From Candidatus Colwellbacteria bacterium CG10_big_fil_rev_8_21_14_0_10_41_28 (GTDB lineage Bacteria; Patescibacteriota; Minisyncoccia; UBA6257; Colwellbacteraceae), in contig PFAG01000011.1 of the NCBI GenBank assembly GCA_002773755.1, forward strand, positions 19,146 to 27,149: DNA of 8,004 nucleotides, in the 5' to 3' direction. The position numbers were made by a program, and so were the translations under genes. Shown here one piece after another: positions 1-5,363 of this stretch; positions within the stretch are counted from its first letter, which is position 1, and every line of letters begins with the position of its first letter. The notes below the pieces were generated by a model that saw only the letters and a program-made list of their open reading frames with translations, did not search any database and had not been told where the DNA came from.

Positions 1-708
1 CCCGTTAATGCTCAAGGCATACCACAGATAACAGGGTCTACATTCATAACGAGAATAGCCCCTGGCGAGCTTGTCCCCATTACGGTTAAGCTTACTAACT
101 TTGGTACTTATGAGAGGGCTGATGTTCAAATCTTCTATCAAATGACAGATGCTAATGGGAATGCTGTTATATCTGAAAATGAGACGGTGGCTGTTGAAAC
201 AAGTGCCACTTTCTCAAAAGTTATTCAAATTCCTTTTCAAACAAAATCTGGGCAGTACACAATTAGGGCATCTGCGTATTATCCTGATCAAGTAGCTCCT
301 GCCCATGCATCTATATCAATTGATGTGGAAAGAAAGATCTTTGGACTTTTCATTGGAGAGTTTAAGGAGTACTCACTATATATTGGTCTATTTCTTATTC
401 TATTCTTCTCTCTTCTTTATATACTCTTTAAGAAACAAGGTGGGTCATCCAAGAAAAATAGATATGCCAATGTTAGTCATAGGTTAAGGCTATTTTATGA
501 AATTATTGATGAGATGGTTTCGCAGGCAAAAGAAGAGATTGGAGAGAAGGCAATGGAGATAGCTAACAGGGTTGAAGATCTTAAGATAAATAAAGATGGA
601 AAGGTTATCTCAATTGACGGAGATCCGTCTGAGATTATTAAAAAGCTAACATCTCTTTATGAAGAAGAGCTTGGGGTGAAAATAAAACGATCACCCATAA
701 AAGATTAG
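1..708 (+). CDS. Membrane-anchored surface protein, C-terminal part (5' end outside window)
   Basis: The reading frame is open from the first base to a TAG stop, so the gene begins upstream; the ATG at 142 is internal. The visible 235 residues fall into three parts. Residues 1-112 are beta-strand-rich, with a 'PGELVPITVKLTNFG' stretch typical of CARDB/Ig-like extracellular domains. One hydrophobic segment lies at about 125-143 and is followed by lysines, which predicts an outside-in topology. A cytoplasmic tail of about 90 residues is rich in charged helix (about 158-195) and ends in a second Lys/Glu-rich helix. The protein is probably a cell-surface protein with an intracellular tail. The last four bases overlap the stop of the opposite-strand gene. 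I do not recognise a named family for the tail, and the function is unknown. The coding call is firm; the domain assignment is moderate. Confidence 0.82.
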   Translation, partial: PVNAQGIPQITGSTFITRIAPGELVPITVKLTNFGTYERADVQIFYQMTDANGNAVISENETVAVETSATFSKVIQIPFQTKSGQYTIRASAYYPDQVAPAHASISIDVERKIFGLFIGEFKEYSLYIGLFLILFFSLLYILFKKQGGSSKKNRYANVSHRLRLFYEIIDEMVSQAKEEIGEKAMEIANRVEDLKINKDGKVISIDGDPSEIIKKLTSLYEEELGVKIKRSPIKD

Positions 709-1550
709 TCTCTTTTCCTAGCTAACCTTTTTAGAATATAGATAGCGAATATTCCCAATACAAACCAAAGCCAATTATTTACAATAAAGGCCCCTACATC
801 CAAGAGGAAAATCCTAAATCTCTCTTGAGGACTTAGTCCGGTTCCCCTTTCAAGGGCAATATCAAAAAGGTTCTGCTTTTCTTGATCTATCAGAGAAATA
901 GCTCTATTGGTAATAGTCCCATCGGGATCAACCCTTTCTATAACAGACCCAATTGCTGGAGCTACGTTCTCTTCAATAAATTTCGTTGCTTCTTCTATGT
1001 TTGAGGCAATATCTTCTCCTGTGAACAGACCAGTGCCATCCTCTTCTTCGCTCTCGGCAATTAATGGATTTGTTCCCCTGGCTAATTCGTCTTCATCTGA
1101 TACTCCATCATTGTCGTCATCCTCGTCCGTAACATCTCCTATCTCATCTCCATCCGTATCTGTATCAACGAATATTTTTAAGTTTATTAAGTCATTATTA
1201 AGGCTAACGGTGGAGCCACTATCTATGCTGGGGTCTATGAATCTTGCTTCTATAGTATGGTTTCCATAATCGAAAATATGATCTGTCCACACTTCGATTA
1301 TCCGATCATTAACTGCTGACACCCCCCTAGCATCAATATCTTCGCCGTCTATAACAAACTTAACTGACCCGTCTATATCGAAACCAGAATGATTCTGGAC
1401 AGCAGTATATATCCTAACCGTCTGGCCAACAAAAATAGGGGTCTTAGAAAGCCAAATACCGGTTATGAAGCCGGCATTATATGTCTGAGCTAAGGCGGGA
1501 GTTATAAATAAGATAACAGTTAGCAGAGAAATTATTGTTTTCTTAATCAT
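705..1550 (-). CDS. Secreted, C-terminally membrane-anchored surface protein with Asp-rich calcium repeat
   Basis: This 281-residue protein has a clear signal peptide: Lys3-Lys4, a hydrophobic core at 5-17, and an Ala19-Leu-Ala21 site before Gln22. Residues 25-127 form a beta-rich region with 'FVGQTVRIYTAVQNHSG', resembling CARDB/Ig-like adhesion domains. Residues 129-162 are dense in Asp (DTDTDGDEIGD, DDDNDGVSDEDE) followed by 'RGTNP', the pattern of thrombospondin type 3 calcium-binding repeats. A helical, acidic linker (about 165-250) leads to a single membrane segment at about 253-274 and a basic tail (KRLARKRD). The calcium repeat therefore sits outside the cell. The gene lies 66 nt downstream of the pilin-like gene on the same strand and may be co-transcribed with it. 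The ATG is the only start that includes the whole signal peptide. A role in adhesion or pilus-associated surface structure is an inference. Confidence 0.85.
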   Translation of the reverse strand: MIKKTIISLLTVILFITPALAQTYNAGFITGIWLSKTPIFVGQTVRIYTAVQNHSGFDIDGSVKFVIDGEDIDARGVSAVNDRIIEVWTDHIFDYGNHTIEARFIDPSIDSGSTVSLNNDLINLKIFVDTDTDGDEIGDVTDEDDDNDGVSDEDELARGTNPLIAESEEEDGTGLFTGEDIASNIEEATKFIEENVAPAIGSVIERVDPDGTITNRAISLIDQEKQNLFDIALERGTGLSPQERFRIFLLDVGAFIVNNWLWFVLGIFAIYILKRLARKRD

Positions 1551-1581
1551 GTTTATTCAATTAATGAACTGTACTCTCGTC

Positions 1582-1593
1582 TTTTCTAGAAAA
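1582..1593. repeat. Perfect 12-bp palindrome between pilin-like and surface-protein genes
   Basis: TTTTCTAGAAAA reads identically on both strands. It lies in the 66-nt gap (1551-1616) upstream of the surface-protein gene. On the minus strand it falls just after a TATAAA hexamer (1602 to 1597), so it would overlap a start of transcription from that hexamer. That position would suit an operator, but no convincing -35 is present and an A+T-rich palindrome of this length can arise by chance. There is no adjacent T-run, so it is not a terminator. Confidence 0.25.
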
Positions 1594-1616
1594 TTCTTTA
1601 TAAGATTCATTTAATT

Positions 1617-2066
1617 CTATCGTTGCACCTCTATGCTTGTTTCTTGCTCTAAATCGCATGAACCTACTGTGATTCTATTACCAGTCTTCCCGATGTAGTA
1701 ATCAGTATTTCCACTATTTCCACTAGTTGGATCATATGGCATAGCAACAAGATATTCCGGGACTAATTCCGCACTTAGGTCTAGGCACGCCGGATCGGTT
1801 ATCTGAGCTGTGCAAGTACTATTACAAGCACTGCCATTTATCCCAAGAACCTTATAACTACTACTCGATATCCCTGATGGAAAAGTGCCACTATTATCAA
1901 TAGTATACTGCCAAACAGCGTCCAGTATTGCGTTAACGTCAGAACTTCTTTGAGCATCAGTTGTCTCACGAACCTGCTTTGCTGAGTTAAGAGTGATAAA
2001 AACGATGCCGACTAAAATAGCGATAATTGCAACAGTCAGAAATACTTTTACCTTTTTATCTGCCAT
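1617..2066 (-). CDS. Type IV pilin-like protein without a recognisable prepilin cleavage motif
   Basis: This 149-residue protein has a short basic N-terminus (MADKKVK), one hydrophobic helix at about 8-27, and then the 'LNSAK...DAQRSSDVNAI' amphipathic stretch and 'YTIDNSGTFP' loop that are characteristic of type IV pilins and pseudopilins. The segment AIIAILVGI aligns with the conserved pilin helix core AIIGILAAI. In that alignment the usual Gly(-1) is Ala2 and the usual Glu5 is Lys7, so the prepilin peptidase site appears lost. Four cysteines (81, 85, 94, 137) could form two disulfides in the C-terminal globular domain. The protein could be a minor pilin-like surface protein held by an uncleaved signal anchor. 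The gene has an extended -10 promoter just upstream, and the surface-protein gene follows it. The family call is moderately firm; export and assembly are inferred. Confidence 0.8.
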   Translation of the reverse strand: MADKKVKVFLTVAIIAILVGIVFITLNSAKQVRETTDAQRSSDVNAILDAVWQYTIDNSGTFPSGISSSSYKVLGINGSACNSTCTAQITDPACLDLSAELVPEYLVAMPYDPTSGNSGNTDYYIGKTGNRITVGSCDLEQETSIEVQR

Positions 2067-2080
2067 TTTAGTATTTATTG

Positions 2081-2110
2081 TTAAGATGATTATAACAAAT
2101 CTGATAGAAT
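2081..2110 (+). promoter_or_regulatory. Promoter for gpsA-glpK, overlapping the divergent pilin-like promoter
   Basis: TTAAGA (2081-2086, 4 of 6 matches to TTGACA) and TAGAAT (2105-2110, 5 of 6 to TATAAT) are separated by 18 nt, and the -10 carries an upstream TG (TGATAGAAT). The predicted start of transcription is near 2116-2118, on top of the two tandem ATG codons at 2115 and 2118, which suggests a leaderless mRNA. The element overlaps the opposite-strand extended -10 at 2089-2097. Confidence 0.5.
2089..2097 (-). promoter_or_regulatory. Extended -10 promoter for the pilin-like gene
   Basis: On the minus strand the sequence reads TGTTATAAT, a perfect TATAAT with the TGn extension. The -35 region 16-18 nt upstream has no good match (CATTAA), as is usual when the extended -10 compensates. 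Transcription would start near 2082, giving a leader of about 15 nt before the ATG at 2066 with no Shine-Dalgarno-like purine tract. Confidence 0.55.
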
Positions 2111-2114
2111 ATTA

Positions 2115-3008
2115 ATGATGACATCTGAGGTTCTAATAATTGGTGGTGGTGAGATAGGAAATGCCTTATATAACCTTCTCTTAACCAACAAGAGGGTAAC
2201 TCCGCACGTTTGGGATATTAATCCTAGAAAATCTACGACAAAAAAGGATCTGGATGATCTACTCGAAGAGGCTAATTTTGTCTTCCTAGCTATCCCCTCA
2301 ACGGTTATAGGGGAGGTTGCTAAGAGGGTTAAGAAAAAGATTTCAAAAGAAACTATTGTCGTTTCTCTAACCAAGGGTATTAGTGGGAATAGGAATAGAT
2401 TAAGTAGTGAAATCCTTATAAAAATATTTGGTAAAAATAGAATCGGTATTTTGGGTGGTCCGATGCTCGCAGAAGAGATGAAAAAAGATATTCAAACCAA
2501 AGCATCTCTTGGTGCTAATGGAAGGGTCTTTGGCATAATCAATCCATTATTCAAAAGAACTAATCTGACACTAGAGCATTCTACCGACATTCAGGGTGTC
2601 GCCGCTGCGGGAATCCTAAAGAATATATATGCTATCTCCGTTGGCGTTATTGATGCCCTTAATCTAGGAGATAACGTTAAGGGCGTGATATTCAAAGAGT
2701 CTGTTATGGAAATGGAGATTTTGATAAAAAAACTTGGAGGGAGGCCAAAAACAGCCTACTCTCTTGCTGGACTGGGTGATCTCGAAGCAACCGGCAACAG
2801 TGACTATTCAACCAATAGAACTCTTGGCAAGAAACTGGTTACCTCGAGAGGAAAAGTAACTTTGGTAAGTGAGGGCTCTGCCTCAATACCTTATCTGATT
2901 AAAAGAATTGGTCTCAACAACCTCCCTCCCCTGGCGGAGACTATATACAAGATTGTCGAGAAGAGAAGAAATCCCCTTAGAGAGATAGAGAAATATCTAG
3001 CTAAATGA
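2115..3008 (+). CDS. gpsA: NAD(P)-dependent glycerol-3-phosphate dehydrogenase
   Basis: GpsA reduces dihydroxyacetone phosphate to sn-glycerol-3-phosphate in the cytoplasm, the entry step to bacterial phospholipids. The 297-residue protein is slightly shorter than the usual 320-340. The N-terminal Rossmann fold shows the dinucleotide loop GGGEIG (10-15), the 'AIPS' strand (59-62), 'LTKG' with Lys87, and 'GGPMLAEE' (114-121), which corresponds to the family's GPSFAxE. In the C-terminal helical domain, 'LKN' supplies the catalytic Lys169 and Asn170, 'GLGD' gives Asp222, Thr226 follows, and 'STNR' gives Arg235; these match the substrate-binding residues of the family. Two tandem ATGs (2115, 2118) can both serve as start, and the promoter geometry favours leaderless initiation. 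The TGA stop overlaps the glpK ATG by four bases, which points to translational coupling. It also argues that UGA is a stop codon here. Confidence 0.95.
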   Translation: MMTSEVLIIGGGEIGNALYNLLLTNKRVTPHVWDINPRKSTTKKDLDDLLEEANFVFLAIPSTVIGEVAKRVKKKISKETIVVSLTKGISGNRNRLSSEILIKIFGKNRIGILGGPMLAEEMKKDIQTKASLGANGRVFGIINPLFKRTNLTLEHSTDIQGVAAAGILKNIYAISVGVIDALNLGDNVKGVIFKESVMEMEILIKKLGGRPKTAYSLAGLGDLEATGNSDYSTNRTLGKKLVTSRGKVTLVSEGSASIPYLIKRIGLNNLPPLAETIYKIVEKRRNPLREIEKYLAK

Positions 3009-4165
3009 CATCAAACTATTCCTTAGTGCTTGATGTGGGGACTACTGGAATTAAGGCTTCGATTTTTGATGGCAAAAACAGTTTAGTTTTAAAAAAGTAT
3101 ATTAAGTTAAATAAATCTTTCCCCAAGAAGGGATGGGTGGAACAAGACCCTAAAGAGCTGCTCTCTAAATCAATAAGGGTGATTAAGGATGTCGCGAGCG
3201 AAAGTGGCATTCCCCTTCTATCAATAGGTGGTCTTGGAATAACTAATCAAAGAGAGACAACCATCCTCTGGGATAAGAGAACTGGTAAGCCAGCATATCC
3301 GGCTATTGTCTGGGAGGACACCAGAACAAAAGATATCTGCTCTAGGCTCAGTCGAAGAAATAAGGCTAAGGTTGTAGAAAAAACTGGACTTCCCATAGAC
3401 ACATATTTTTCAGCCACTAAGATCAAGTGGATTTTAGAAAATGTTTCTGGAGCTAAAAAACTTCTAGAAAAACAGAGACTTCTGTTCGGAACCGTAGATT
3501 CTTGGATCATATGGAATATAACTAGAGACCAGAATCACCTAACGGACTACACAAACGCATCAAGGACTCTTCTTTTTAATATCAAAGAGCTATCTTGGAG
3601 CAAAGAGCTTCTTGATATATTTGATATACCCAAAGAGATACTTCCAGAAGCTATTCCATCAAAGTCTGTCTTTGGGATACTTAATAACAGTATTTTGGGA
3701 ATTCCCCTGCCAATTAAGGCAGTCTGTGGAGATCAGCAGTCTGCCATGGTGGCTGCTGGTATAAAAAGGGGTTCGACAAAAATAACCTTTGGGACTGGAA
3801 CCTTTCCTATGCAGGTTATAGGAGGTAGACCTGAGATTCATAAAGACTTCCTTACAACAATTGTCCCCAAGGGAAATGGTGTTTTATATGCAATAGAATC
3901 AAAGATAGACTGTTGTGGAGCTAGAGTAGATGAAGCTCTGGATAAAAATAAAAGCCTAAAGCCAATAATTAACTCTTTAATTAAGAAGGTGGCTCCAATG
4001 ATCAAAGATTTACCCATTAAGCCGAAAGAAGTGGTTGTTGACGGTGGAGTTACTCAATCTGATTATCTAATCCAATCTCTTTCTTCGACTTTTGATTTTC
4101 CAATAATTAAACAAGAAATATACGATGGAACATCTTTGGGAATATCAAAACTGATTAATGATTAA
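3005..4165 (+). CDS. glpK: Glycerol kinase (FGGY family), shortened C-terminal domain
   Basis: Glycerol kinase phosphorylates glycerol with ATP to glycerol-3-phosphate, the same product as the upstream gpsA. The N-terminal FGGY domain is intact: phosphate loop 'DVGTTGIKASIFD' (10-22), 'GWVEQDP' (43-49), 'GITNQRETT' with Arg83 and Glu84, Trp103 in 'IVWEDTR', Tyr134 in 'DTYFSATK', and 'LTDYTNASRT' (179-188). Asp243 and Gln244 in 'CGDQQSA' correspond to the catalytic base and neighbour, and 'TFGTGTF' (261-267) is the ATP-phosphate loop. The protein is 386 residues, against about 500 for typical GlpK. The C-terminal domain lacks the usual 'FSGLGAPYWDP' block: the distance from Asp243 to the Gly347-Gly348 pair is about 60 residues less than usual. 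It also lacks about 50 residues at its end. The frame is uninterrupted, so this is a compact variant, not an obvious pseudogene. Activity and substrate are therefore less certain than the family. Confidence 0.9.
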   Translation: MTSNYSLVLDVGTTGIKASIFDGKNSLVLKKYIKLNKSFPKKGWVEQDPKELLSKSIRVIKDVASESGIPLLSIGGLGITNQRETTILWDKRTGKPAYPAIVWEDTRTKDICSRLSRRNKAKVVEKTGLPIDTYFSATKIKWILENVSGAKKLLEKQRLLFGTVDSWIIWNITRDQNHLTDYTNASRTLLFNIKELSWSKELLDIFDIPKEILPEAIPSKSVFGILNNSILGIPLPIKAVCGDQQSAMVAAGIKRGSTKITFGTGTFPMQVIGGRPEIHKDFLTTIVPKGNGVLYAIESKIDCCGARVDEALDKNKSLKPIINSLIKKVAPMIKDLPIKPKEVVVDGGVTQSDYLIQSLSSTFDFPIIKQEIYDGTSLGISKLIND

Positions 4166-4193
4166 TTGCAGTGACCTAATTATTTCGTATACT
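4166..4193 (+). promoter_or_regulatory. Promoter of the CAT-anticodon tRNA and the following hydrolase gene
   Basis: TATACT (4188-4193) is a good -10. TTGCAG (4166-4171), 16 nt upstream, is a weak -35 that begins directly after the glpK stop. The predicted start is near 4200, a few bases before the tRNA 5' end at 4207. No other promoter is visible before the hydrolase gene at 4283, so this one probably serves both. Confidence 0.6.
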
Positions 4194-4206
4194 ATTACTT
4201 CAACAG

Positions 4207-4280
4207 GCCGGCGTAGCTCAGTTGGTTAGAGCGGCGGACTCATAAACCGCAGGTCGCAGGTTCGATTCCTGCCGTCGGCA
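4207..4280 (+). tRNA. tRNA with CAT anticodon (elongator tRNA-Met, or tRNA-Ile2)
   Basis: The full cloverleaf can be folded by eye. The 7-bp acceptor stem is GCCGGCG with CGTCGGC (one G-U pair), the D arm is GCTC/GAGC, and the T arm is GCAGG-TTCGATT-CCTGC. The anticodon loop CTCATAA carries CAT at 4241-4243, and the discriminator is A at 4280. No CCA is encoded. The anticodon stem has four good pairs and an A-A mismatch at the loop-closing position (4238 with 4246). The three G-C pairs next to the loop that mark an initiator tRNA are absent, so this is an elongator type. Elongator Met and lysidine-modified Ile2 cannot be separated from this gene alone. The next gene starts 2 nt downstream. 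Confidence 0.93.
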
Positions 4281-4282
4281 CT

Positions 4283-4732
4283 ATGAAAGTAAAATTTTTA
4301 TTATTCGACACATATATAGAGGTAATTGAAAAGTCTGTTGGCTCAGAGATATTTCAGACAACTTGGGGTGAAGTTGATGGGGTCAAAAAAGATCTAACCA
4401 ACAAGGGTCAATTTTCATGCGCATCGTATGTTTCCAGTATTTTACTCTGGTTTGCTGAATACGGACTTATAGAAACAAGGCATGTGGGTGTAGCCGGCCT
4501 TCTAAGAGACATGGAAGAGTCTGGTTGGTATAAGATAAGCGAACCTAAACTAGGAGCTATCATCCATTGGGAAAGAACAAAGAGAAATGGCTCTGAAAAC
4601 GAGCATGTTGGTTTTTATGTAGGTGAAGATATGGCTATTAATAATGACCCTGATTCTGGAGTTCCCAAGAGGCGCCACTATACTCCTGAAAAAATTGAGG
4701 GAATATATTGGCATCCGAGTCTTGATAAATAA
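4283..4732 (+). CDS. Small NlpC/P60-like cysteine hydrolase
   Basis: The 149-residue protein shows the Cys-His arrangement of the NlpC/P60-CHAP superfamily of peptidoglycan peptidases and amidases. Cys46 lies in 'GQFSCASYVSSIL' at the start of a hydrophobic helix. After 'PKLGAIIHW' (88-96), His108 lies in 'EHVGFYVG', followed by Asn120/Asn121 in 'AINND' as a possible third residue. Family members normally cut peptide bonds of the cell wall. There is no signal peptide or membrane segment, so either export uses another route or the target is cytoplasmic. The ATG lies 2 nt after the CAT-anticodon tRNA, with no room for a ribosome-binding site, so the gene probably depends on the tRNA promoter. 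The stop lies just before the tRNA-Asp promoter. The superfamily call is moderate and the substrate is unknown. Confidence 0.75.
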   Translation: MKVKFLLFDTYIEVIEKSVGSEIFQTTWGEVDGVKKDLTNKGQFSCASYVSSILLWFAEYGLIETRHVGVAGLLRDMEESGWYKISEPKLGAIIHWERTKRNGSENEHVGFYVGEDMAINNDPDSGVPKRRHYTPEKIEGIYWHPSLDK

Positions 4733-4739
4733 ATCAGGA

Positions 4740-4768
4740 TTGTCAAAAGTTTAAAGGGTTAGTATACT
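4740..4768 (+). promoter_or_regulatory. Strong sigma-70-type promoter of tRNA-Asp
   Basis: TTGTCA (4740-4745) and TATACT (4763-4768) are separated by exactly 17 nt, each matching the consensus at five of six positions. The predicted start near 4775 lies three bases before the tRNA. This is the best promoter in the window. It sits in the 45-nt gap after the hydrolase gene. Confidence 0.75.
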
Positions 4769-4777
4769 TTTTTTGTT

Positions 4778-4851
4778 GCGGGTGTAGCTCAGTTGGTTAG
4801 AGCGTCTGCCTGTCACGCAGAAGGTCGCCGGTTCGAGTCCGGTCACCCGCG
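4778..4851 (+). tRNA. tRNA-Asp (GTC)
   Basis: A complete cloverleaf is visible. The acceptor stem GCGGGTG/CACCCGC is fully paired, and the D arm is GCTC/GAGC. The anticodon stem TCTGC/GCAGA encloses the loop CTGTCAC with GTC at 4812-4814. The T arm is GCCGG-TTCGAGT-CCGGT with one G-U pair, and the discriminator G at 4851 is the expected base for tRNA-Asp. CCA is not encoded and would be added enzymatically. The gene ends three bases before the stop of the convergent L,D-transpeptidase gene, with no terminator hairpin between them. Confidence 0.96.
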
Positions 4852-4854
4852 CAA

Positions 4855-5355
4855 CTATTCTCTTATACAAACTCTGGTATCCCTACCAGCTTTTTCTAAT
4901 ATTTCCTTAAGGTTTTCTAAAGACAAGGCAACGCAACCCTCTGTTGGTGTGTACACCGGCCTGGCAACATGCATGAATATAGCGCTTCCTTTCCCAGAAA
5001 TGGGAGGATCGTCGTTATAGCCCAAGACAACAATTAGGTCATATAAATCATCTTCCCTCCAAAGTTTTTCGTGACTGCCCTCATAGGGAAGCTTTATCAA
5101 GGTGTTATATTCCTCTCTTTCGGGATCATCAGACCAGCCCATATCATCGCCTATTGCTTCTATAACAAAAGATGTTTCGGGAACAGAAATTTTATCTTTT
5201 CTAAAAAAGATTTTTCTAATAGGAAAACATCCTGCTGGGCTACCCCCATCGCCTTCTGCCTTATTGTTTGTAACTCCACTCCTACCAATAGCGGCTTTGT
5301 ATTTTTTACCATCAAATATAACTATCCCGTCAGAATATACCTCTATATCACTCAT
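4855..5355 (-). CDS. L,D-transpeptidase catalytic (YkuD) domain protein, COG3786-like
   Basis: YkuD-domain enzymes form 3-3 crosslinks in peptidoglycan or attach proteins to it, using a catalytic Cys. The 166-residue protein is essentially one domain. 'GRSGVTNNKAEGDGGSPAG' (24-42) is the substrate-entry region, 'VVLGYNDDP' (109-117) and 'GKGSAIFMHVARP' (121-133) carry His129, and 'TPTEGCVALS' (136-145) carries the presumed nucleophile Cys141. This spacing and sequence match the small COG3786 type more than the long YbiS/ErfK type. No signal peptide or membrane helix is seen at the N-terminus (MSDIEVYSDG), which is notable for a wall enzyme. The ATG lies 8 nt after the gatA stop, so the gene is probably the last of the ligA-gatC-gatA run. 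Domain confidence is high; cellular role and export are uncertain. Confidence 0.9.
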   Translation of the reverse strand: MSDIEVYSDGIVIFDGKKYKAAIGRSGVTNNKAEGDGGSPAGCFPIRKIFFRKDKISVPETSFVIEAIGDDMGWSDDPEREEYNTLIKLPYEGSHEKLWREDDLYDLIVVLGYNDDPPISGKGSAIFMHVARPVYTPTEGCVALSLENLKEILEKAGRDTRVCIRE

Positions 5356-5363
5356 GCTCAGAT

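Noticed and set aside
907..1269. Open frame on the + strand, very rich in Ser
   Set aside because: It is the antisense shadow of the Asp-rich calcium repeat of the surface-protein gene; its Ser runs come from complementary GAT/GAC/GAA codons.
1554..1568. TTCA...TGAA inverted repeat upstream of the surface-protein gene as a terminator
   Set aside because: The arms are only four base pairs and A+T-rich, with no T-run, so a stable hairpin is unlikely.
3000..3010. UGA recoded as Gly, as in some Patescibacteria (code 25)
   Set aside because: gpsA ends at TGA at the family's normal length and glpK begins in the overlapping ATGA, and no in-frame TGA occurs inside the conserved genes.
3005..4165. 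glpK as a frameshifted pseudogene
   Set aside because: The frame is continuous and the C-terminal 'VDGG' block resumes in frame, so an internal deletion explains the length better than a frameshift.
4793..5020. Open frame starting inside tRNA-Asp
   Set aside because: It runs through the tRNA and then antisense to the L,D-transpeptidase gene, with no family resemblance.
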